A stretch of 64,000 nt of DNA from Atherix ibis (taxonomy: Eukaryota > Arthropoda > Insecta > Diptera > Athericidae): NCBI GenBank assembly GCA_958298945.1, contig OY282605.1, positions 8,641,811 through 8,705,810 of the forward strand. Direction: 5' to 3'. The notes beneath the pieces were generated by a model, which made no database searches, was not told where the DNA came from, and saw only the letters and a list, made by a program, of their open reading frames with translations. Position 1 is the first letter of the stretch, and every line of letters starts with the position of its first letter. The position numbers and the translations under genes were made by a program. Positions 27,285-38,610 of the stretch are shown in pieces.

Positions 27285-27700
27285 TCGAAATTTATGGAAA
27301 GAAAAGAATTGGTCAAAATTTATGAAAAAAATTAAATTGGTCGAAATTTACAAAAAAAATTTGGTCAAAATTTATGAGAAAAAAAAATTGGGTCGAAATT
27401 TATGGGAAAAAAATAATTTGGTCGAAATTTATAGAAAAAAAAGAATTTGGTCAAAATTTATGAAAAAAAAAAATTTGATCGAAATTTATGGAAAAAAAAG
27501 AATTTGGTCGAAATTTATGGGAAAAAAAGAATTTGGTCAAAATTTATGGACAAAAAAGAATTTGGTCGAAATTTATGGAAAAAAAGAATTTGGTCGAAAT
27601 TTATGGGAAAAAAGAATTTGGTCGAAATTTATGGAAAAAAAGAATTTGGTCGAAATTTATGAAAAAAAAAATTTGGTCGAAATTTATGAAAAAAAAATTA
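27285..27700. repeat. Minisatellite of about 30 bp, 13-14 copies
   Basis: Units of AAAGAATTTGGTCGAAATTTATGG with A-run length variation (29-33 bp) fill the interval. Because many units are close to 30 bp, several frames stay open and translate as repeats of NLVEIYGKKE or RIWSKFMEKK, but there is no plausible start context or splice structure, so I treat the open frames as a by-product. Confidence 0.9.
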
Positions 27701-27799
27701 ATTTTATTCTGAAAGCATCGATTGATATGCAAATTGACTGGATTAATTTTTATCATAAAATAAAATTTTATCCTTGCGCTTAATAATATTTTTCATATT

Positions 27800-30300
27800 T
27801 TTTGTTCTCGTAATCCTGTAAAAAAAATAAAACTAAAAATTTATAGGAAATTTTATTGTTTGATATGCAATATATTTCGATGTCAAATAATTTCATTCTG
27901 ACTGATTTTGGTAAGATTTATTTAAGCATAAAAATCTCCTTTTTTTCCGTTTTGTTAATTATTGTGTGCATTTTTAATTTTTTTTATGTATTTTTTCCTC
28001 AATGAATTTAGAATTTTTGTTTGAATTCACAGTCAACTAGTCTGCAATTTTTAGTCTGTGAATTAAAATATTCGTTTGCGTGCATCTATACAGTCTGTCC
28101 ATCAAACAGGCAGAGTAGAGTAGAGTATGCCATTAAATAGGCGCCCATGCAAATGTCAGTGATGAGGAAATTTTCAAGGAGGGTGTTGGCTTTAATTCAG
28201 TATTGATGGTGGCGACTACAGACTGTCAGTTCAGCTACGAACACACAAAATTTCCCCTTTCTCTACTCAACAACACTTTAACCATGAAGTTTATTTGCAA
28301 ATAAAATGTTGGCAAAAAAAAAATAGAAAAGGGCTGGACAAGTGGTGAGGAGGTGGGGGGAGAGGCAAAATAAAATAATAATATCCTAGCGTAGTACCAC
28401 TTGAGGCTGGTTTTTCCGCATTTGTTTGTATTTAACTATGCCGATTACATTTACGAGTGAGCATGTTCGTACGATAGGGCAAAATTCTACCCATCCCCCC
28501 TTTTTTTGTTTTTATTTTGGCAAGACTGTGGTGACTAGGTATTCATTTTCATAAGCTAGGCCAAGTTTCTTTGCTTTTATACCTCTTGACTTAAACCCCC
28601 TTCTCCGAACCATCCCCCCCCATCCATCCATCTAAAAAAATTAACTTGTTTTATCGTTTTTTCTTTGACCACGAAGAGTTTTAATTGTAAAAAAATACGA
28701 CAAACGATAGCTCCCCAACTATGACGGATAGACTTTCTGCACCTGTAATTATGCATGCTGGGGTATTAAAAAAAAGAGGATATGAAACGAATAAAATTGA
28801 CAGGGAAAAAAAATCAATTTTGAAAATTTACTCACCAGGAAAGGCATTGATTAAAGTTTGTTGAGGTTATGCGACGTATCCTTAACATGTATGTGCTGAG
28901 GACGATATGATAATGCGGAAGTGTAGAAATTACAGGACTAGCATAAAAGCTTTTCTGCGCGTAAATGTAAACAGAGAAAAAAAATATTTTTAATGGAGTT
29001 TACCAATCAAACACTTTTTCTTAGTAGTTCTTTTCCTTTTTTCATACATAATGTCTTTGTTTGAAAATCACTCCTTATTTCTAACATATTTTATGGGTAA
29101 AAAAAAGGATAAGAATTCCGTAATTCACATAAGCTTAACTAAAATGAAAAAAAGAGATATATTATAACATTTTCAAGTGAATTGGAAACAGGATCAATTT
29201 GCGTAACTGCTAAGAAAATAAGTCCCGACGGTATTGCTATAAAACGAAACCTACCCCAAAATAATGTCTTAATGCTTCTGTGAAGCCTTTTTTTCCGTTC
29301 CGTTTAAGCACACCCCAAAAAATCGAACATTGGGTATTGTTGGTGAATTCGTTGTTGTTTTCATGTTTATTTTATTGTTGCTGTTGCCGTCATCAATTGG
29401 AGAAAAAAATCTACCAAATTAAAGAGTTGAATTTTTTCGGTTGGAAAATTTGTCCTTGCATTGTTTAATTAGAATTCTTCAAAGTTCTTAGACGAAAGCG
29501 AATGTCGACATATTTTCGCTGTTAAACTGTGTTCAGGCTCAATTACAATTGCGATTAGGTTCTAAACATTTAACAAAAAAAAAACGTAGATCTAAGGTGA
29601 ACATTGTTGATTCAAGATTAAAACTGAAGTTGGAACAATGCCAACAATCGACACATTCACGTTTATTCACGTGGCAAAAGCGAAAAAAATGCTTTAACCT
29701 CCAAACGCTCGCTGCCACGGTAGTTTACGCTAATGGAGTACAATTTTTATTTTATTTTTTGCCCTTATTCATCCCCCTTCCGTCCCCCACAACTGATGTT
29801 GATTGATTGCTTAAATTGCATATATAAAAATAAGAAGAAAAACATTAGGGAGAAGGGGTGTGCCGGAGAAAGAATATAAGAAAAAAAATTTGGTATAATA
29901 AATAACATTTCACAAAAGTAACTTAAAGGCGAACAACCCGTAAGGGCGTTACCCTTAAGAAAGTACTAAAAGAACAAAAAGGACTCCATTTAATATATCG
30001 TGTTTGATGTTGAACCATCGTAAAAACTTTCAATTTCGATTTCTTGTGAAATTGTTGAAAGGTCAAATCTGAGATTTTTTCCCTCTAATCATATTCGAAA
30101 ATGTCCTTTTTGTCGAGGTTCAATGAATTTTTTCATTTTCTTTTTTTTTAAAGAAAAATAAACAGTTTTTTTTTTATGCAAGAAAAATTTGACTGGAATG
30201 CCGCTAAATAATTGATTTTATTTTCACTTATAATGTTGGATAGGAATTTCTTATTATATTTTGAAGGATTTATTTTAAACAATAAATTTCGCGGGATAGG
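27800..30300. other. Rab6 intron 1: no element recognised
   Basis: About 2.5 kb of AT-rich intron with some C-rich runs near 28490 and 28615. Open stretches up to 85 codons (29549-29806) lack domains. Nothing else seen. Confidence 0.35.
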
Positions 30301-30310
30301 AGGTGGTATG

Positions 30311-30377
30311 ATACTAGCCTTCTTTATAATTAATACCACCACGTTATGGTGGTATTAATTACAAAGAAGGCTAGTAT
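30311..30377. repeat. Near-perfect 31-bp inverted repeat (hairpin)
   Basis: Arm 30311-30341 begins ATACTAGCCTTCTTTATAAT and arm 30347-30377 is its reverse complement with one mismatch, separated by a 5-nt loop (CGTTA). Transcription in either direction would give a long stable stem. It may be a foldback element or a young inverted duplication. Confidence 0.85.
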
Positions 30378-30414
30378 CGCTGGAGTTAAATTTTTTTTTC
30401 GTAAATCGAAAGTA

Positions 30415-31740
30415 CGAGGGCAATATGATAAGTGAGTGACAAATGCAGAGACAAAAGCGTTCCTCTGATTTGGCTTCCTCTCACTTTTTCCTATTTCTTA
30501 ACATAAAGAAATGGCTTAATGGAGAATGTACCTCTACTTCAGAAGTGATAGCCGAAACTGAGGATTATTAGTTTAAAAAATTGTACTACGCGGATGGTAT
30601 AAAGAAAATGGAAGAGCAGTGTTGGAAAATAAATCAATTTTTTATTGTATTTATCACTGACTTATCATCGTAGGATCAAAATCATTTATATTTAGGATAT
30701 TATAATTACAATTTTGTCCAGGATTATTTTGAGTTGTGATAATTAGTTTCTTTTCATCCTTTTTCTGTTTTCTTAAAAAAATTTTAAAAATCGTCCAGTT
30801 GTTTTGTTAGAGAATGGATATTTTGTTAGGATTTTTGTAAGGTCTTATATGATAAGTGAGTGATAAATGCAGAGATGTAAGCGTTTCCCACTCACCGTAT
30901 TCTCCACATTTGGCTTTATCTGACTTTTTACTATTTCTAAACATAAATAAATGGCTTGATTTGCGTCCAATTCTGAAGTTATAGCCGAAACTTAGGACTA
31001 TTTTGCAGAGTTTGATAAATTGTGCTACGCGGACGGTATAAAGAAGATGTAATATTATTGGATGAAGTGCATCGAGCTAAAAAGAGACTGTGTTGGAAAA
31101 TAAATCAAATTTTTATTGTATTTATCACTGACTTATCATACTAACCTCGTAGGATCAAAATCATATATATTTTTGATATTATAATTACAATTTTGTCCAG
31201 GAAATTTATGAAGTTAACTTCAGGGCTTTGGAGATTGATTTGAGTTGTGATAATTAGTTTTTTTCATACTTTTTCTGTTTTCATAAATTTTTTTTAAAAA
31301 TCTTCTAGATTTTTTTTTTAAAAATCTTCTAGATTTTTTTTTTAAAAATCTTCTAGATTTTTTGTTAGAAAATGGATTTTTTGTAAGGACTCTTTGTAAA
31401 GTCTTATTAAATCGAATGTACGAGAGCAACATGATCGAGCTAAAAAGATACTGTGTTGGAAAATAAATCAGTTTTTATTGAATTTATCACTGACCTATTA
31501 TACTGACCTCGTCGGCGGTATGATAAGTTAGTGATAACTATAATTTTGTCCAGGAAAAAATATTGTAGCTATCACTGGCTTATCATACTGCTATGATAAG
31601 TCAGTGATAACTACAACAATCTTTTAAGTTGTGATAATTAGTTTTTTTTTCATCCTTTTTCTGTTTTCTTAAAATTATTTTTAAAAAACCTTTTACATTT
31701 TTTGTTAGATAATGGATTTTTTGTAAGGTACGATTCAGGG
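30415..31740. mobile_element. Cluster of short inverted-repeat elements (ATGATAAGTnAGTGATAA ends)
   Basis: ATGATAAGTGAGTGACAAATG (30428) faces TTTATCACTGACTTATCATC (about 30650-30670), and the same pair recurs at about 30848 and 31118-31140, and as a compact pair near 31510-31610. Between the ends sit shared sequences (AAATGGCTTAAT or -TGAT, TTCAGAAGTGATAGCCGAAACT, GTGTTGGAAAATAAATCA). Units are about 240-290 bp with no coding capacity, spaced about 430 bp apart by another shared segment (TTGTCCAGGAAATTTATGAA-type). They look like non-autonomous transposons amplified in tandem. Confidence 0.6.
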
Positions 31741-31784
31741 TATGATGAAAAGGTTTCTTGCATTATTTAACATGATTACACTAT

Positions 31785-32371
31785 CAAGTGGGACAGAAAA
31801 ATAATGACACTGGCAATACTGAGAGCGACTTCGCTCCACATAGCTTATACGTTCGTCCTTCCTGGTTTCGACCTTGTCTGGTCACTATGTGACCCTTTAG
31901 ACTTAGTAAAGTACTTTTTCCATTAAATTTTGTGTTAAGCTTGGTGAATCCACAAGGTTGACACGAAAAGTTGCAACCAGTCTATGGGAAAGATTTCAAG
32001 TTTTTGGTGTCATAGGGCATTTTTTAAGGGTTAACAAATAGTGAAAAACCAACCTCGCTCACAGAGGCCTATAACATCGAAAACTAATTAAAATATGGAA
32101 CAGCTGAAAATTCTTCTGACATCAGACCGTCAATTAATAATGAAAGTCCTCGAAAGACTCTAGAAAAATAGTTATTTTTCTATCGTCAGATCAACGATTT
32201 TTTTTTATTAGAAAAAGTAAATTCATGTGGTTCCCCAGCTACCTTATTCACCTGATCACAGTCTGTGCTTTCTCATCTTTAAAGATGAGGTCTTTTAAAG
32301 GTCGTCGAAAAACCATTAAATGAGATTACTTTGAAGAATGTTGGAAGCAAAAACTTCTCTGCCACACCTCC
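31785..32371 (+). mobile_element. Deleted mariner-like element, GTGTGGCAGAAAAGT family
   Basis: The left end AAGTGGGACAGAAAAATAAT and right end (complement of GGAGGTGTGGCAGAGAAGTT) match the inverted repeats of the element at 35.7-36.3 kb. The inside holds a mariner C-terminal piece near 32240-32340 (SYLIHLIT then FSSLKMRSFKGRRKTIK, usually SPDLxPCDFFLFPKLKxxLKGRR). The internal segment AAATTTTGTGTTAAGCTTGG is shared in inverted orientation with 36060-36100. Confidence 0.6.
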
Positions 32372-32399
32372 TTGTATATTATTTATGTCAATCGATTTT

Positions 32400-33417
32400 T
32401 TTTTGGTGTCTGAATTTCCAAAAATGAAAGTGGAATTTTCCCTAAAGTATAGGTTGACAAATTCATCGAAATAATAGTTTGAATTTGTTGTTTTCTCCCA
32501 TTTTTCAATTTATTTTGTGGCCAAATCGAAAACTTCTATGACAATATAAGATAAGTTTCCTTGAAGCACCAATCAAATAGAAACAAACTAATTTATTTTT
32601 CTGCTCAATACGATGATAGTTGTTGTACTAACAAAGTTTGCAGTTGCAACACGGAAAGTGTCTATCTTTTATCCACACAACTTCCCATTTTCTTATTTTC
32701 TCCCGTTTCTAATATATTTTCGGTTATATATGTTTTTTTTTGCTGTCTTCAGGGCAAAATATTAACATCAATTTCTTGACAGCATAGGGGATGATATTGA
32801 CCAATACGACTAGGCCTTGTTAGGATATGGCAGCTGCTATGGTTCGTTCCTGTGTTTCATGTCTGAATGACAGATAAACACGCAATTTTGTTAAAGTTTT
32901 TACCGCCTACAATGTGGAAGTGCTAATATTTTTCTCCACACCTCCTCTTGTACTCCAAAAATGAAATAGTATTGGACATACTCTCATATAAGGATCTATC
33001 GTAATCCTGATTGGATGTGTTCGTATCTACTGTTCGGAAGTATTTGCTGGCTCTTCTCTTGTTGCGAATTTCGTGTTCATATCTTGTACGTGAACGGATT
33101 CGATTAATATTTCAGTCGGAATATAGAGCTGAAACGGAAGAATATCTATAAAAATACAAAAAAAAAAAAATTCCACGTAATATACTATATGATTAAACTT
33201 TGTAAGAGCTTTTATTAACTAATATTCACCAAGAAAAGAGGCGCGATAATTCTTCAATGGCGGATTTATTTTTGTTCTTATTTTCGATCTACTCTTCTTG
33301 AATTTGGTGTCATTTTTAAACTATTTTTATAATAAATTATTTAATAAACAATTGTTAATATAATTTTACTAATAAAAAAATATATATTTTTTTAAACATT
33401 TTCTCCTTTTTTTTCAG
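32400..33417. other. End of Rab6 intron 1: no element recognised
   Basis: No transposon landmark seen. The intron closes with a strong pyrimidine tract and TTTTTTTTCAG at 33417. Confidence 0.4.
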
Positions 33418-33476
33418 TCGGTAAAACATCACTGATTACACGATTTATGTACGACAGCTTTGATAATACGTATCAG
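33418..33476 (+). CDS. Rab6: Rab6 coding exon 2 (residues 24-43)
   Basis: A 59-bp exon between TTTTCAG and GTAAGA. It completes Val24 and encodes [19 protein letters not shown]: the Lys and Thr of the P-loop that bind GTP phosphates and Mg, and the start of switch I. It ends in phase 0. Intron 2 after it is 25,475 bp and carries most of the mobile-element load of the window. Confidence 0.96.
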
Positions 33477-33569
33477 GTAAGAATAGAAAAATTCAATTGT
33501 TTACAAAATTTTGTAGAAAAATATGAAAATTTTATTTTTGAAAAATAATAAGTTTAATTGGAAAACCGC

Positions 33570-35650
33570 CGTGTGATTTTTTTCTTCAAAATTTGAGGCG
33601 TTATTGTGGAAAATAAAGCTCACATATTCATGCTTCAACGCATTGTCCATTTTTCGGACAGCATACGGATTTCATGTCGAAAGAGCTGGTCGTCTTTTGA
33701 GGCGGTCCACGAAGTGCTGCTTTATCAGTCCATGCTTCATCGATCGGAAGAGGTAGTAGTCGGAATACGGCGAGTGAGGCAGAACGTCCCATTTATGTGT
33801 TTCCAGGTAGGTTTTAACAACCTTAGCAACATGTGTCCGAGCGTTGTCGTGCTACAAAGTCACTTTGTCGTGTCTTTACTCGTATTGTGGCCGATTTTCC
33901 TTCAATGCTCGGCTCAAACGCATCAGTTGTGTTCGATAGAGAGCTCCAGCCATAGTTTCACCAGGTTGCAACGGCTCATAATACACCACGCTGGTCTCAC
34001 CAAATACATAGCATGAGTTTTGAGCCATGGATGTTCAGTTTGGCCCCCAAGATTTTCTTCGCTTTGGATTACTTTTCATCGCCAGTCACGATACGACGCT
34101 GCCGTTGGAGCAACTGTTCGCAAGTTTGACGTCTCTCGGTTTCAACTCGCATGGCACTCAATTTCCTTGATTTTAGATCATTCCCAAGGCCTAATGAATA
34201 TACAAGTTCTTCAACGTTTGACATGGATCTTCATCCAGTAATTTCTCCAATTCTAGGTCTTCAAACTGTTCCACAGGCCCGGGACGCTCGTTGTCTTCTA
34301 ACGTTTGACGTGGATCTTCATCCAGTAATTCCTCCAATTCCGCGTCTTCAAACTTTTTCATAGGTTCGGGACGCTCGTTGTCTTCCAACGTTTGACATGG
34401 ATCTTCATCCAGTAATGCCTCCAATTCTGCGTCTTCAAACTGCTCCACAGGTCCGGGACGCTCGTTGTCTTTCAACGTCTGACATGGATCTTATTCCAGT
34501 AATGCCTCCAATTCTAGGTTTTCAAACTTTTCCGCAGGGCCGGGACCGTCGTTGTCTTCCAACGTTTGACGTGGATCTTCATCCAGTAATTCATCCAATT
34601 CTGCGTCTTCAAACTTTTTCACAGGTCCGGGACGCTCGTTGTCTTTCAACGTTTGGCATAGATCTTCATCCCGTAATGCCTCCAATTCTGCGTGTTCAAA
34701 CTTTTTCAGAGGTCCGGGACGGTCGTTGCCTTCCAACGTTTGACATAGATCTTTATCCTGTAATACCTACAATTCTGCGTCTTCAAACTTTTTCACAGGT
34801 CCGGGACGCTCGTTGTCTTCCAACGTTTGACATGAATCTTCATCCAGTAATGCTTCCAATTCTGCGTCTTCAAACTTTTTCACAGGTCCGGGACGCTCGT
34901 TATCTTCCAACGTTTGACGTGGATCTTCATCCAGTAATTCCTCCAATTCTGATCTTCAAACTTGTTCACAGGTCCGGGATGCTCGTTGTCTTCCAACGTT
35001 CGACATGGATCTTCATCCAGTAATTCCTCCAATTCTGCGTCTTCAAACTGATTCACCGGTCCGGGACGTTCGTTGTCTTCCAACGTTTGACGTGGATCTT
35101 CATCCAGTAATGCCTCCAATTCTGCGTCTTCAAACTGTTCCACAGGTCCGGGACGCTCGTTGTCTTCCAACGTCCGACATGGATCTTCATCCAGTAATGC
35201 CTCCAATTCTGCGTCTTCAAACTTTTTCACAGGTCCGGGACGGTCGTTGTCTTCCAACGTTTGACGTGGATCTTCATCTAGTAATGCCTCCAATTCTGTG
35301 TCTTCAAACTGTTCCGCAGGTCCGGGACGGTCGTTGTCTTCCAACGTTTGACGTGGATCTTCATCCAGTAATACCTCCAATTCTGCGTCTTCAAACTGTT
35401 TCTCAGGTCCGGGACGCTCGTTATCTCCCACGTCGAAATCACTACTTTTGTAGCATTGAAACAATTCACGGCACGTTCTCTCACTAATATAAGCCTCATC
35501 ATAAGTTTCTACAATCATTCGTGAGGTTAAAAGATAGATTTGGAAGGCTTTTTAGGCGGTGAGGGCAATTTTCTTAGGTTGTATTGATAACATCTAAGTA
35601 ATCACAGAAAATTGACCTCACAGTCGATGTGCGTGCGAGTTTAAAAAATG
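33570..35650 (-). pseudogene. Mos1-like mariner transposase with an expanded N-terminal repeat
   Basis: Minus-strand reading starts near 35518 with VETYDEAYISERTCRELFQ and SSDFDVGDNERPGP, the N-terminal DNA-binding region of Mos1-type mariners (usual SESTCKxWFxRFKxxDFDVEDKER). It then enters the 87-bp array (34195-35440). Beyond the array come ETERRQTCEQLLQRQRRIVT (about 34140-34085), GETMAGALYRTQLMRLSRAL (about 33960-33900), HDNARTHVAKVVKTYLETHK (about 33850-33795) and SDYYLFRSMKHG. The second catalytic Asp (HDNAR) and the third (SDYY) are visible. Several stops and the array itself show it is dead. Confidence 0.8.
34195..35440. repeat. 87-bp tandem array, 14 copies, from mariner coding sequence
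   Basis: GGATCTTCATCCAGTAAT recurs every 87 bp from 34222 to about 35354, giving 14 units. On the minus strand each unit encodes 29 residues with landmarks DNERPGPV, FEDAELEALLDEDP and CQTLE, which is one stretch of a Mos1-like mariner transposase (KFEDAELxxLLDEDxCQTQ). Most units keep the frame, so long open stretches appear in several frames; small deletions (for example near 34950) break it. Confidence 0.95.
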
Positions 35651-35703
35651 TAGAATAAAATTTTAATCAGCTGTCTTGCGTCCTTTATTTTATGAAGACA
35701 CAT

Positions 35704-36301
35704 GAGGTGTGGCAGAAAAGTGATAGTTTTGCTTTTATTTTTATACCTTCAACCGGAATAACTTTCAGCACCTTGGTTGCACTCTTTTGGTTTTTGTTGA
35801 CAGTATCAAGCTGAAGAGCCTTTTCTTAAGTATTTTGGGTAACAAAATTAAATTCGCAGTGGCTAAAAAGATTCTTTTTTCTGAGTACTTTAAGAATATT
35901 TTTATGAAAATTAAGTCCTTTTTAAAAAGAACTCCTCGAAATATTCAACATTTTCATTAGTTTTTGATGCAGTAAAGGTCTTTCTGAGCAAATCTCCCCA
36001 TGGGTTCCTTGTAATCTGAGCAAGCAATTTTCCCCGTGGGCTCGTTGTAATTTTTCGTAAGTCAAACTCGCGAGTTCACCAAGCTTAACACAAAATTTGA
36101 TGGAACATCGATGCTTCAAATTTCGTTGTTCCATTTTTCGTAACGCATTACAAAAACACAACTTAATTTATTACCCACTAAAGGGTTGCGTAGCTACCGC
36201 AGGAATTTGAAATTTTAAGTGCATGTCTAGAAGGGACTTACGTTCAAGCCCCATACCATGTGGTGTAGAAGTCCGGTTTCATTACTTTTTTGCCACACCT
36301 C
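35704..36301 (-). mobile_element. 598-bp deleted mariner-like element
   Basis: The termini GAGGTGTGGCAGAAAAGTGA (35704) and TCATTACTTTTTTGCCACACCTC (ending 36301) are inverted repeats. The inside shares the segment around 36070-36100 with the element at 31.8-32.4 kb in the opposite orientation. No catalytic motif remains. I could not define a TA target duplication at the exact ends. Confidence 0.65.
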
Positions 36302-36529
36302 GAATTAAGCAGACAGAGACGATCAGAACATGGTAGAAGTCTAAGGCTGAGCTTTTTACAGAATATGCGTTGAGGGCTGTAAGATAGAGAACTCTTTTCA
36401 CCAACACTTTAGAAGGGCTAAAATTAGGTTACTTTTAAGGAAAATATAATTACTGGGATATTAACTCGTTTTTTGTCCAATTTAATTGCCAAGTCGTTTT
36501 TTTAACTGTACACGATTTATACTAGTTCA

Positions 36530-37440
36530 CGTAAATGCGGATTCAAAAATAAGTGAACTGGCGCTTCTAGAAAATGTCAAGATCTCTTAATTCTCAAAGT
36601 TGAGTTATAAGGTCAAAAGAAGAACTCCCACTATGCAATGTGTTAAAGTATTCCTAAATATAAGTCATGGCATTTTCATCTCTGACACAGGAGAAAATGT
36701 TCATATCTTTAGCATAAATAACTATATTTGAGTGATAAGTGTCATCAAGAAGTGACTTGATTTAGGGACACCAGGAACGTATGCGTGACTAGAAGAAATA
36801 GCAACGGACCGAGATGGCTACCTTGCGGAACACCAGATGAAATTTTAATACCCTTAGACAATAGAATTACGGAAAGATATATGATAATCGCTGTTACTCA
36901 AATAAGACCTAATCCGATCAAGTAACAATAAAGGAAAACTCTACTTTTTTGGGCTTTATTTATCGAAGGTCTTACAATTGAGAAAGTTCAAATTTCGTAT
37001 GAGTGCTGATTTCCGACAGTTTTGTCGTAGTTGTTCTACCCATGTTGATAAGGAGAAATAAGGGTCTTACACAGTTTTTTAGTCATTAAATCGTTATTCA
37101 CATGACGCTTGTTGTCCTGTTTGTTTTCTTGCTTGCTATCGCGCTAGCTGTGGTGCTAGAAATGACATTACTACTTGCTCCGCTGCTTATTTTCTAGCTA
37201 GATTTTAGAAATAAAACCGGTTCTACTCTTCGTACTTGTTTTGTTACTTGCTTTTAATGCGAACCAATAAGAAAACATTATTTTGTCACGTGGGCTACAT
37301 TAGCAAATGACTCATAATATCAGAATTTAAATGTCTTTCTTTCTTGTTTATTTAGGTACATTTTTACCTAAATGCAAAATATATGAAGTTATTTTTTTTA
37401 AAAATAAATTAAAAAAATATCGTACAATATAAATTTATTG
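36530..37440 (-). mobile_element. Non-LTR retrotransposon fragment (reverse transcriptase), copy 1
   Basis: The complement of 36808-36836 reads GVPQGSHLGP-type (CGTTCCGCAAGG... core), with FRKVAISVR-style shifts around it. Upstream is LDRIRSYLSNSDYHISF (36930-36880), and downstream DMNIFSCVRDENAMTYI (36720-36670), the region after the YADD box. The frame is heavily shifted. The same segment recurs at 41.59-42.6 kb. A mariner is inserted at its right end. Confidence 0.65.
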
Positions 37441-37442
37441 TA

Positions 37443-38609
37443 TTGGGTTGTCCGGTAAGTAATTTCGTTTTTTTAATAAAAATTAAATACGATTTTCTTA
37501 TAGCGAATTAATATTTTATTCAATTAAATATTGTCCAGGCTGATCCGGTACCCTTTGCGCCATCTTTCTGGCAGTTGCATGATTCCACGCTCATAAAATT
37601 TTTGTTCTTTGCTGGCAAAAAACTGATCCAAGTGATTTTGGACCTCCTCATTTGAATTAAACGTTTTACCGTCTAGAAATTTTTGTAGAGATCGGAACAA
37701 ATGATAATCGGAAGATGCTAGGTCTGGAAAGTATGGTGGGTGTGGCAGTATATCCCATCCAAGCTCTAAAAGCCTTTGCCGAGTGGTCAAACTTGTATGT
37801 GGATTCGCATTATCCTGTTGGAACACTATACCTTTCCTATTGACCAATTCTGGCCTTTTTTCTTTAAGTGAATTATTCAATTTGTCCACATGATGACAGT
37901 ACACTTCAGAATTGATCGATGTGTTGCTCGGTAGAAGCTTAAAATAAACGATTCCTTTGAAATCCCACCAAACTGATAGCATAACCTTTTTTGATGAATA
38001 TTGGCTTTCGAAGTGCTTTGATCCGGTTCATCTTTTTTACTCCAGACAACCCATTTCTCGTCTCCAGTGATGATACGCTTCAAAAAAGGATCATTTTCAT
38101 GGCGTTTGAGAAGCAAATCATATGTCGAGCTTTGAGATAAAACCTAGCCGTTTCAAATGATCATGAACGGTCGTATTCGATAAATTTAATCTCTCAGCGA
38201 TATCACGAGTTGCTAGTCGTAGGTTTGCATCAATTAATGTCTTTATTGTGCCTTCATCAGCTTCAACTGGCCTTCCAGAACGTGGCGCATCTTCTAAATC
38301 AAAATTGCCGGATCGAAATTTTGCTCACTTAACACATCTTCTCCATACACATCGGATAATTTTTTTTTCTTGCTTTTACACCATTTTTATCTTTTCTATA
38401 GTAAAAAAAGTAAAATATGCCGAAAATGCTATTTTTCACTTTCCATATTTAAAAGAGTATCAACCAAAAACTACTGTGCAGAATCAATCGATTCTATGTC
38501 AGCTGTCAAAATACATATGATTATGCGGCTTAAGTGTGAAGTTGGTTGTGAAAAAATACAATTAAGTCCTCTGTTGGGAAACAACGAAATTACTTTTCGT
38601 ACAACACAA
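37443..38609 (-). mobile_element. Mariner element, 1167 bp, with both inverted repeats
   Basis: The ends TTGGGTTGTCCGGTAAGTAA (37443) and the complement of 38609 back (TTGTGTTGTACGAAAAGTAA) are imperfect inverted repeats flanked by TA (37441-37442, 38610-38611). Minus-strand transposase pieces: APRSGRPVEADEGTIKTLID and TRDIAERLNLSNTTVHDHLK (DNA-binding helices), KRIITGDEKWVVWS (first Asp), VFQQDNANPHTS (second Asp) and PDLASSDYHLF (third Asp), ending at ISLDNI (37524). A deletion after LGFISKLDI and frameshifts near 37980 and 38310 break it into open stretches of 152 and 79 residues. All three catalytic Asp positions survive. Confidence 0.9.
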
Positions 38610-38610
38610 T

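Noticed and set aside
27322..27783. 153-codon Lys-rich open stretch
   Set aside because: Entirely explained by the near-30-bp minisatellite.
34397..35487. Plus-strand open frames of up to 208 codons
   Set aside because: Antisense by-products of the 87-bp array, whose coding meaning is on the minus strand.
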